A DNA stretch of 7,595 nucleotides from the NCBI GenBank assembly GCA_029934875.1, contig JAOZLK010000199.1, positions 1 through 7,595 on the forward strand, given 5' to 3'. The stretch's first letter is position 1, and each line of letters starts with the position of its first letter. The DNA is from Bacteroidales bacterium. Lineage in GTDB: Bacteria; Bacteroidota; Bacteroidia; Bacteroidales; GCA-2748055. The translations under genes and the position numbers were made by a program. Of the stretch, positions 1 to 5,689 are shown piece after piece. Below the pieces are notes generated by a model that was not told the origin of the DNA, searched no databases, and was given only the letters and a program-made list of their open reading frames with translations.

Positions 1-90
1 TGTAGCATACAGTGCTCTTTTTTCCTGGGCATTCATGGCAAGTGTCAGAATGACCAGGACTGCGGCGATTATTATTTTTGATGTTTTCAT
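1..90 (-). CDS. Partial exported protein (N-terminal signal peptide only)
   Basis: The first 30 codons of a leftward gene lie at the window edge, with ATG at 90-88; the rest lies beyond base 1. The translation starts MKTSK, continues with a hydrophobic stretch (IIIAAVLVILTLA, residues 6-18) and reaches MNAQEKRALYAT. This is a classic Sec signal peptide: a positive N-region, a hydrophobic core, and a likely signal peptidase I site after M-N-A, leaving a mature N-terminal Gln as is common in Bacteroidota secreted proteins. There is no cysteine at the cleavage point, so a lipoprotein is unlikely. The reading frame stays open to the edge. It is divergent from the DUF2807 gene. Too little is visible to name a family; periplasmic or outer-membrane location is inferred. 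Confidence 0.6.
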   Translation of the reverse strand, partial: MKTSKIIIAAVLVILTLAMNAQEKRALYAT

Positions 91-343
91 GGCTCTGTTA
101 TTTAGTTAGATGTTTTTGTTAAAAGAATAACACATCATGTGCCAAAATTCATAAAAAATTAATATACAGATATAAGGCCTGTTTTCTGATCTGTTAAGAA
201 ACAATAATTTTGATCGGAAGTGTTACAGGAATGTTCGAAAATGGACACAGCGGAACAGATATTTTTCCACCGATGCATCTTTTTTGGGAAGCACTTGTCT
301 ATTTAGGTAGTATAAGGTCAGGAATCATATAAAAAGTGAAGTG
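91..343. other. Divergent intergenic region, AT-rich
   Basis: This 253-base spacer lies between the leftward signal-peptide gene and the rightward DUF2807 gene. It is clearly more AT-rich than the flanking genes. It contains an exact rightward Bacteroidota -7 box (205-212), a short perfect palindrome CACATCATGTG (131-141) that could bind a regulator but is only 5 bp per arm, and a 33-codon open frame at 231-332 discussed under findings. For the leftward gene only a poor -7 candidate is visible (reverse strand TATTCTTT, around 123-130). I see no tRNA, riboswitch or strong hairpin. Confidence 0.6.
182..212 (+). promoter_or_regulatory. Candidate Bacteroidota sigma-ABfA promoter for the DUF2807 gene
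   Basis: TAATTTTG at 205-212 matches the Bacteroidota -7 consensus TAnnTTTG exactly. A T-rich block (TTTTC, 182-186) sits about 19 bases upstream, where the -33 TTTG element is expected, but it lacks the final G. Transcription would start near 218-220 and give a leader of about 125 bases before the ATG at 344. That leader is long, so a nearer weak promoter (TTTG at 283-286 with TAGTATAA at 308-315) cannot be excluded. Confidence 0.4.
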
Positions 344-1243
344 ATGAAAAAGATTTTGTTGAGTGTAATGTTGATTTCATTCCTCGTAAATACAGGGTGC
401 GACTATAGCGGAGCTTGCTTCCAGGGATATGGCCCGGTAATAAGCCAGGTTCGTGAAATAAGTGATTTCACTTCTGTGAGCAATGCAGGTGATTTTGAGG
501 TGAGGGTTACCTTGAGCGATACCTTCGGGGTGGAGGTAGATGCACAGGAAAATTTGCACGAATTTATCGAAATCTATGTATCGGGATCCAACCTTGTGGT
601 TAAGACCAAGGACAATGTATGTTTTAACTCCATTGCAGCTGTTCTGGTTTTTGTAAGCATGCCTCACATTGAAGAGATCAGCAATACAGGATCGGGAAGA
701 CTATCAGCTGATAAAGCGGAATCTTCTGAATTTGAATGCTCCAATTCGGGATCGGGACAGATAGCCATAGACTCTATTTATGCCTCGACAATCACTTTGA
801 ATAATTCCGGATCCGGAAGCCTCTATGTTACGGCTTCCTATCCTGATGAGATACAAGTGATTCAAACCGGTTCAGGTGAGGTTTCTGCTGGCTTAATTAA
901 TGAGCCATTAGATGTAAGTATCAACCATACCGGTTCGGGAAAGATATATGCAAGTGTGCTCGATGGATTGGATGTGGATGTAACTCTGACCGGTTCGGGA
1001 CTGGTTTACCTGGATGGTACTGCTGAAACTGCAGGTCTTGGATTGAGCTCCTCAGGAAAGATTGATGCTGTAGATCTGATGGTTTCAGACGCCGATGCAA
1101 TGAGTTCCGGTTCAGGAAGAATCTATGTTTATGCTACAGAGTACCTGGATGTTACAATTTCTGGTTCAGGAAATGTTTATTACAGGGGAAATCCTGAGAT
1201 ACACTCAAGCATAAGCGGGTCCGGAAGCCTCAAACCTTATTAG
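344..1243 (+). CDS. DUF2807 / head GIN domain putative surface lipoprotein, GSG-repeat beta-solenoid
   Basis: The 299-residue product has an N-terminal signal (MKKILLSVMLISFLVNTG, 1-18) followed by Cys19, which is the likely lipidation site. The residue at -3 is Asn rather than the usual Leu, so the lipobox is atypical. Residues about 30-110 form the usual entry of the family (V..REISDFTSVSNAG, then alternating beta strands). From residue 116 a GSG or degenerate SSG motif recurs about every 20 residues to the C-terminus, each followed by a hydrophobic residue, as in a stacked beta-helix. This matches DUF2807 (PF10988, 'putative auto-transporter adhesin, head GIN domain'), a family of unknown biochemical role common in Bacteroidota. 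A GTG at 341 directly precedes the chosen ATG; ATG is preferred because it gives MKK directly. Its stop overlaps the convergent rsmI stop. Cell-surface or periplasmic location is inferred from the signal. Confidence 0.85.
   Translation: MKKILLSVMLISFLVNTGCDYSGACFQGYGPVISQVREISDFTSVSNAGDFEVRVTLSDTFGVEVDAQENLHEFIEIYVSGSNLVVKTKDNVCFNSIAAVLVFVSMPHIEEISNTGSGRLSADKAESSEFECSNSGSGQIAIDSIYASTITLNNSGSGSLYVTASYPDEIQVIQTGSGEVSAGLINEPLDVSINHTGSGKIYASVLDGLDVDVTLTGSGLVYLDGTAETAGLGLSSSGKIDAVDLMVSDADAMSSGSGRIYVYATEYLDVTISGSGNVYYRGNPEIHSSISGSGSLKPY
689..1225 (+). repeat. About ten degenerate 54-63 bp coding repeats (GSG turns)
   Basis: In the DUF2807 protein (numbered from the ATG at 344) GSG occurs at residues 116, 136, 156, 176, 197, 217, 256, 274 and 292, with a degenerate SSG near 236. 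Steps are mostly 20 residues, one is 21, and the last two are 18. At the DNA level two turns share ACCGGTTCGGGA exactly 60 bases apart (929-940 and 989-1000), which suggests growth by duplication of a 60-bp unit. The other copies have diverged but keep GGATCCGGA- or GGTTCAGGA-like cores. Confidence 0.8.
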
Positions 1244-1929
1244 GCCCGGTCCTTCCCGGTTTCGCATCCTGCCACGACGATGACTATTTCACCTTTTACA
1301 GTTTTCGAACTGAAGTGATTGGCAAGTTCCTCCAATGTGCCTCTTGCATTCTCTTCGTGTATCTTAGAGATTTCACGTGAGACGGAAGCACTTCTGTCCG
1401 GACCGAAATGCTCGGCCATCTGCCTCAGGCTTTTCTCAAGTCGGTGAGGCGATTCATAGAAAATCATGGTCCTTTGCTCTTCAGCCAGCAGGGAAAATCG
1501 TTTGTTTCTTCCTTTTTTTGGAGGGAGGAAACCTTCAAATACAAAGCGGTCACAGGGGATCCCGGAGTTAACCAGGGCGGGTACAAAGGCTGTGGCTCCC
1601 GGGAGGGTTTCCACTTTAATTCCATTTTCGATACAGGCTCTTACAAGCAGGAAGCCCGGATCCGATATGCCCGGTGTCCCTGCGTCACTGACCATTGCCA
1701 TTGTAACACCAGAGGCAAGTTGAGCGATCAGGGATTCAGTAGTGCCATGTTCATTGAATTTGTGGTGGGAGCGAAGGGGTTTGGATATCTGAAAATGTTT
1801 GAGTAAAAGACCAGTCTTACGTGTATCCTCAGCAAGTACCAGGTCCACATCTTTTAATATTTCCAATGCCCTGAGCGTTATGTCTCCAAGGTTGCCGACA
1901 GGGGTAGGTACCAGGGTGAGTTTTGACAT
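1240..1929 (-). CDS. rsmI: 16S rRNA (cytidine1402-2'-O)-methyltransferase RsmI
   Basis: The 229-residue product transfers a methyl group from S-adenosylmethionine to the 2'-O of C1402 in the ribosomal P-site decoding region of 16S rRNA; it acts in the cytoplasm. It belongs to the tetrapyrrole (corrin/porphyrin) methylase fold. Diagnostic motifs, in order: LVPTPVGNLGDIT (6-18), LAEDTR (32-37), VSDAGTPGISDPG (about 80-92), the SAM-site segment LPGATAFVPALVNSGI (about 109-124), FEGFLPPKKGR (about 131-141), FYESPHR (about 157-163) and KGEIVIVV near the end. E. coli RsmI is about 286 residues; this form lacks the C-terminal extension, as is common in the phylum. The ATG lies one base after the stop of the upstream gene (TGA-G-ATG), indicating an operon with coupled translation. 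Its TAA overlaps the convergent DUF2807 stop. Confidence 0.95.
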   Translation of the reverse strand: MSKLTLVPTPVGNLGDITLRALEILKDVDLVLAEDTRKTGLLLKHFQISKPLRSHHKFNEHGTTESLIAQLASGVTMAMVSDAGTPGISDPGFLLVRACIENGIKVETLPGATAFVPALVNSGIPCDRFVFEGFLPPKKGRNKRFSLLAEEQRTMIFYESPHRLEKSLRQMAEHFGPDRSASVSREISKIHEENARGTLEELANHFSSKTVKGEIVIVVAGCETGKDRA

Positions 1930-1930
1930 C

Positions 1931-2575
1931 TCAGATCTGGCTGAATCTTCTTTTAAGCAATATGCTCAAAATAACAACACCCTCATGATCTGGGCTGTCC
2001 TTGAACTGCGAGCTGAGCCGTTCGTTTGCATCGAGCATGCTGCCTGCATTATCGAGATCCCTGATCAGCTTTCCAAATCCGTCTGAGTCACCATCAAACA
2101 GTTCACGGATGATCAGGAACCTGTCGTTGATTCCAATGTTTCTCCCAATATTATCTATGGGAGGTCCGATCAGCTTTGATTCTTCTTCCTGATCACGGGT
2201 CCCTGCCATGTTTTCATTAATGCTTGATTTGACAGCGAACTTTTCTGCAACGGTTCCGGAATCCTTTTCTTCAATAAGTTCTGCCACCGCCTCTGGCTCT
2301 GTATCAACCTGGGCTTGGGGCAGGGGTTTTTCTGGCTCTTCATCCCGGACGGGGGCTTCAAGTACCGGCTGGGCTTCAAGCACCGGCTGGGGCCGGGCTT
2401 GGATGGAAATATCAGTTCTGATTTCGTTCAGGACATCATAAACATTCCTTAATTTGGAAAGAGCCAGGTCCAGTTCAAGGCTTGAGCCATCGGGAGAATT
2501 ATGAAGGTTCTCCACTAACTTTCCTATATCTTGTATATCTTTAGCGAGTATTTCTAAGGTGTATTTTATCTCCAT
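1931..2575 (-). CDS. Conserved Bacteroidota protein of unknown function, upstream partner of rsmI
   Basis: The product is 214 residues with three zones. Residues 1-58 are predicted helical and partly coiled (MEIKYTLEILAKDIQDIG...). Residues 60-135 are a disordered, acidic, Pro/Gln/Glu/Ala-rich linker that includes a tandem QPVLEA-QPVLEA. Residues 139-213 form a compact conserved-looking domain: IGINDRFLIIRELFDGD (147-163), a helix-rich stretch, and ILLKRRFSQI at the end. The C-terminal 'INDRF.. RELF.GD' domain resembles proteins I recall as hypothetical in Bacteroidota; I know no biochemical role for it. No signal peptide or membrane segment is visible, so it is probably cytoplasmic. It is first in a two-gene operon with rsmI and has a good -7 box 33 bases upstream. 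A link to RNA or ribosome biology is inferred only from rsmI. Confidence 0.8.
   Translation of the reverse strand: MEIKYTLEILAKDIQDIGKLVENLHNSPDGSSLELDLALSKLRNVYDVLNEIRTDISIQARPQPVLEAQPVLEAPVRDEEPEKPLPQAQVDTEPEAVAELIEEKDSGTVAEKFAVKSSINENMAGTRDQEEESKLIGPPIDNIGRNIGINDRFLIIRELFDGDSDGFGKLIRDLDNAGSMLDANERLSSQFKDSPDHEGVVILSILLKRRFSQI
2355..2390 (-). repeat. 18-bp tandem duplication encoding QPVLEA twice
   Basis: Two adjacent 18-base copies (2355-2372 and 2373-2390) differ at a single base (T2363 versus C2381). They keep frame and encode QPVLEA-QPVLEA (residues 63-74) in the disordered linker of the hypothetical protein. The near identity suggests recent slippage or duplication. Confidence 0.85.
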
Positions 2576-2608
2576 AACATATGGGTATTATTATTAAGCA
2601 GGTACATA

Positions 2609-2635
2609 CAAAACTAACGATAATCTTCATACAAT
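2609..2635 (-). promoter_or_regulatory. Candidate promoter for the hypothetical-rsmI operon
   Basis: On the reverse strand TAGTTTTG (2616-2609) matches the Bacteroidota -7 consensus TAnnTTTG exactly. ATTG (2635-2632) lies 15 bases upstream as a possible -33 element, slightly closer than the usual 17-23. A start site near 2602 would give a leader of roughly 27 bases before the ATG at 2575. No equally good match is seen for the rightward tdk gene in the same 68-base spacer; the best is TAATCTTC at 2621-2628, with two mismatches. Confidence 0.5.
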
Positions 2636-2643
2636 AGTACATC

Positions 2644-3225
2644 ATGTTTCTGGAAAACACGATAGATAAATCACGGGGACGGGGTTGGATAGAGGTAATC
2701 TCGGGATCCATGTTTTCAGGAAAAACCGAAGAACTGATCCGGCGGCTAAAACGAGCAAAGATTGCCAAGCAAAAGGTTGAGATCTTCAAGCCCCGTATCG
2801 AAGTGAGGTATTCGGTTGAGGAGGTGGTCTCACATGATGAGAATTCAATTCACAGCACTCCTGTTGATTCTGCAAGCAACATTCCCTTGCTTGCCAGCGA
2901 GGTTGAAGTGGTTGGAATTGATGAGGCCCAGTTTTTTGATGACGGACTGGTGGGTGTATGCAACCAGCTTGCCGACGCGGGTATCCGGGTTATTGTGGCC
3001 GGGCTAGATATGGATTATCTTGGAAAACCCTTTGGTCCCATGCCTAAACTCTTGTCCATTGCCGAATATGTTACCAAGGTGCATGCCATCTGTGTCAGAT
3101 GTGGATCCCTGGCAAATTATACCCACCGTTTGTCGGGAGAAGAAAAATTGATTGTTCTTGGGGAGACTGATATTTACGAACCCCTTTGCAGGGTTTGTTA
3201 TTATAAGGCCAACTCGGAGAAATAA
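2644..3225 (+). CDS. tdk: Thymidine kinase (type II, zinc-binding)
   Basis: The 193-residue enzyme phosphorylates thymidine to dTMP with ATP in the salvage pathway, in the cytoplasm. The Walker A loop GSMFSGKT is at residues 21-28. DEAQFF (93-98) holds the catalytic Glu94. [17 protein letters not shown] (118-134) forms the region next to the lasso. Four zinc ligands occur as two CxxC pairs (Cys150/Cys153 and Cys182/Cys185). Length and order match bacterial type II thymidine kinases (about 190-205 residues). The start [18 protein letters not shown] resembles other Bacteroidota homologues, supporting the ATG at 2644. It is divergent from the hypothetical-rsmI pair and is the first gene of a tight operon; murF-alr begins 6 bases after its stop. 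No residue needed for activity appears missing. Confidence 0.97.
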   Translation: MFLENTIDKSRGRGWIEVISGSMFSGKTEELIRRLKRAKIAKQKVEIFKPRIEVRYSVEEVVSHDENSIHSTPVDSASNIPLLASEVEVVGIDEAQFFDDGLVGVCNQLADAGIRVIVAGLDMDYLGKPFGPMPKLLSIAEYVTKVHAICVRCGSLANYTHRLSGEEKLIVLGETDIYEPLCRVCYYKANSEK

Positions 3226-3231
3226 AAGAAT

Positions 3232-5688
3232 ATGCAAGCTGACTTAAGGATCAGGGAAATATGCAGGATTGTTCAGGGAACAATGATCGGTGAAGGGAAT
3301 GTCGCTGTTGACTCCCTTGTCATCGACAGCCGGAATATGCTACCCTCCTCTCATGCAATGTTTGTGGCCCTGAAGGGTGAGCGGCACGACGGTCATCAAT
3401 ATATTGAACAGCTATACCAGCAAGGAGTAAGGGCTTTCCTGGTTGCCATTCCCCAGGATCCGATGAGCTTCCCCGGAGCAGGATTTTGCCTGGTAGAGGA
3501 TAGTCTGGCTGCTTTGCAGGAGCTTGCAGCTACCCGGAGGAAGGCCTTTACAGGTTTGGTTGGAGCCATTACAGGTAGTAACGGGAAGACCATCGTTAAG
3601 GAATGGATTTACCAGTTACTTGCTCCGTCATTTTCTATGCATCGCAGTCCCAAGAGTTTCAACAGCCAGGTGGGTGTCCCCCTCTCTGTGATGATGCTTG
3701 AAGATACGCATCAAATAGGCCTTTTTGAAGCAGGAATTTCACTTCCCGGTGAGATGGAGCGACTGGAAAAGATTATTTCACCTGAAGTGGGGGTGTTTAC
3801 TAATCTAGGAACAGCTCACCAGGAAAATTTTGAGAGCATGGAGCAGAAGCTCCGGGAAAAGTTATGCCTATTTAAATCCTGCAAGAAAATTATATTCAGG
3901 CTAAATAAGGAGGAAGATGTACTGGCCACGGGACACTTTCTTAAGGAATTTAAGGGAGAGAAGATATCCTGGAGCCTTGATGGGGAGGGGCTTTACCCTT
4001 ATCGGACTATCGAAGTTGGAGCGAAAGGAAGGTGGATGGAAACCATCACTCCCCGGGGAGGATGCCGTTTCTGGTTGCCCTTTAGCGATGAAGCCTCCAT
4101 TGAAAATGCACTTCACGCCTTAACTTTTGCATTGGAGGCCGGTTTGCCAGAGCAGGTGGCAGCCGGGCGCATTGGAGGCCTTGAACCGGTTTCCATGCGG
4201 ATGGAGATCCTGCAGGGGATCAATGCTTGCATGCTTATCAATGATGCATACAATTCAGATATCGGCGGCCTTTCAGCGGCACTTGATCTGGTTGATCAGC
4301 AGAAGCAGTTTGATAAAAGGATACTGATCCTTTCAGATCTTTTTCAAAGTGGATTGGAGGAGGAGGAGCTATACAGGGAAATTTCTACCCTTAGCGAAAC
4401 CAGGGGAATAAGCCTTTTCATAGGAATCGGACCAGCCATGATAAGACAGCGAAACTTATTCCCGGAATCCAGCATTTTCTATTCCGATACGGAGGAGTTC
4501 CTGAAGCGTATGGACCGAACTACCTTTCGTGATGCCATGATTCTGATCAAGGGTTCCAGGAGATTTGGCTTTGAAAGGGTGGCTTCCGAATTACAACTAA
4601 AAACGCACCAGACCACCTTGGAAATTGACCTTGATGCCATGGTCTCCAATCTGAACCATTTCCGGTCCCTCCTTCACGAGAATGTGAAGATCATGGTCAT
4701 GGTCAAAGCCCTGTCCTATGGCAGCGGGAATATTGAAATTGCAAACATGCTACAGTATCAGCAGGTGGAATACCTGGCTGTTGCATTTATCGACGAGGGT
4801 ATTGAGCTTCGCAGGTCCGGAATCCGGCTTCCTATAATAGTATTGAATCCCGATCCTTCCGGTTTCGGTCAGATGATAGACTTCACCCTGGAACCTGAGA
4901 TTTACAACCTGAGGGGCCTGAAAGAGCTTGGCCGCATACTGGGCTATAGAGAAATCAAGAATTACCCTGTCCATATTAAGCTGGATACCGGGATGCACAG
5001 GCTCGGATTCCAGGAAGAAGAGATTGCTATGCTCACCCCCCTGATTGAAAAGGGTCCCTTCAGGCTTGTTTCAGTATTTTCGCACCTTGCAGCAAGCGAC
5101 GAACCGGAGCAGGATGATTTCAGCCGGGAGCAATTCCATCGCTTCGACCGGATCTCGGGCTTACTGGGTGAGACCCTGGGATACCCCTTTGACAGGCATA
5201 TTCTGAACTCGGCTGGAATTGAAAGATTTCCGGATGCACAGTACCAGATGGTCAGGCTTGGAATCGGACTGCACGGTATAGGCACAGATCCGGGTCTTGT
5301 GCCTGCAAGCTCCTACAGGAGCTCAGTTTCGCAGACCAGACGCGTCAGGAAGGGTGAAAGCATTGGTTATTCCCGGGCAGGAAGGGCAGACTCGGATCTT
5401 ATTGTGGCTACCATCCCGGTGGGATATGCCGATGGAATGGACCGGAGGCTTGGCAATGGAAACGGAAGGGTTTGGATTGCCGGGACCCTGGTGCCAACCA
5501 TCGGTAATATATGTATGGACATGACCATGATTGATGTAACAGGCCTGGATGTTTCTGAAGGAGATGAGGTTGAGCTATTTGGGAAGAATCTGTCTGTCCG
5601 GGAAGTATCCGTGATGGCCGGGACTATTCCCTATGAAATTCTGACTTCCATTCCGGAGCGGGTGAAAAGAGTATATTTGCAGGAGTAA
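3232..5688 (+). CDS. murF-alr: Bifunctional MurF (UDP-MurNAc-tripeptide:D-Ala-D-Ala ligase) / alanine racemase
   Basis: This 818-residue fusion carries two peptidoglycan-precursor enzymes. Residues 1 to about 455 are MurF, which adds D-Ala-D-Ala to UDP-MurNAc-tripeptide using ATP. Visible features are the ATP loop TGSNGKT (114-120), Glu166 in FEAGIS, NLGTAH (191-196), the likely carbamylated Lys210, NDAYNSD (337-343) and KGSRRFGFERV (440-450). Residues about 462-818 are a PLP-dependent alanine racemase: Lys492 binds PLP (VKALSYGSG), KLDTGMHRLGF (583-593) contains Lys583 and Arg590, His618 lies in FSHLAASDE, Arg675 in VRLGIGLHG, the catalytic Tyr732 in GYADG, and C-M-D at 761-763. Both catalytic sets look intact. 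GIGLHG has His681 where most racemases have Tyr. The length fits MurF (about 450) plus Alr (about 360). Such fusions are known in Bacteroidota. It lies in an operon after tdk, and the glycosyltransferase gene starts one base after its stop. Confidence 0.96.
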   Translation: MQADLRIREICRIVQGTMIGEGNVAVDSLVIDSRNMLPSSHAMFVALKGERHDGHQYIEQLYQQGVRAFLVAIPQDPMSFPGAGFCLVEDSLAALQELAATRRKAFTGLVGAITGSNGKTIVKEWIYQLLAPSFSMHRSPKSFNSQVGVPLSVMMLEDTHQIGLFEAGISLPGEMERLEKIISPEVGVFTNLGTAHQENFESMEQKLREKLCLFKSCKKIIFRLNKEEDVLATGHFLKEFKGEKISWSLDGEGLYPYRTIEVGAKGRWMETITPRGGCRFWLPFSDEASIENALHALTFALEAGLPEQVAAGRIGGLEPVSMRMEILQGINACMLINDAYNSDIGGLSAALDLVDQQKQFDKRILILSDLFQSGLEEEELYREISTLSETRGISLFIGIGPAMIRQRNLFPESSIFYSDTEEFLKRMDRTTFRDAMILIKGSRRFGFERVASELQLKTHQTTLEIDLDAMVSNLNHFRSLLHENVKIMVMVKALSYGSGNIEIANMLQYQQVEYLAVAFIDEGIELRRSGIRLPIIVLNPDPSGFGQMIDFTLEPEIYNLRGLKELGRILGYREIKNYPVHIKLDTGMHRLGFQEEEIAMLTPLIEKGPFRLVSVFSHLAASDEPEQDDFSREQFHRFDRISGLLGETLGYPFDRHILNSAGIERFPDAQYQMVRLGIGLHGIGTDPGLVPASSYRSSVSQTRRVRKGESIGYSRAGRADSDLIVATIPVGYADGMDRRLGNGNGRVWIAGTLVPTIGNICMDMTMIDVTGLDVSEGDEVELFGKNLSVREVSVMAGTIPYEILTSIPERVKRVYLQE
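5681..5685 (+). promoter_or_regulatory. Shine-Dalgarno-like AGGAG for the glycosyltransferase
   Basis: AGGAG sits in the last two sense codons of murF-alr, four bases before the ATG at 5690. It stands out because the other starts in this window have no clear Shine-Dalgarno sequence. With the one-base gap to the upstream stop it suggests coupled translation and fixes the start choice. Confidence 0.55.
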
Positions 5689-5689
5689 A

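Noticed and set aside
131..141. Palindrome CACATCATGTG as a regulator site
   Set aside because: Only five base pairs per arm around a single central base, with no second copy in the window; this is expected by chance in AT-rich DNA.
232..257. TGTTC...GAACA inverted repeat in the DUF2807 leader as an operator or hairpin
   Set aside because: Five base pairs over a 16-base loop is too weak to support a stable structure or a defined operator.
1221..1260. Possible bidirectional terminator at the convergent gene ends (CCGGAAG against CTTCCCGG)
   Set aside because: The arms pair imperfectly with a bulge across a loop of about 25 bases, there is no T tract, and the bases are coding on both sides.
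1513..1519. A7 run in rsmI (reverse strand), resembling a -1 slippery site
   Set aside because: It encodes the family-conserved Pro-Lys-Lys-Gly segment with ordinary AAA codons; the frame continues to a normal C-terminus and no downstream stimulating structure is evident.
1377..1806. Rightward open frames opposite rsmI
   Set aside because: These are antisense shadows; the reverse strand carries all conserved RsmI motifs and the antisense products resemble no protein family.
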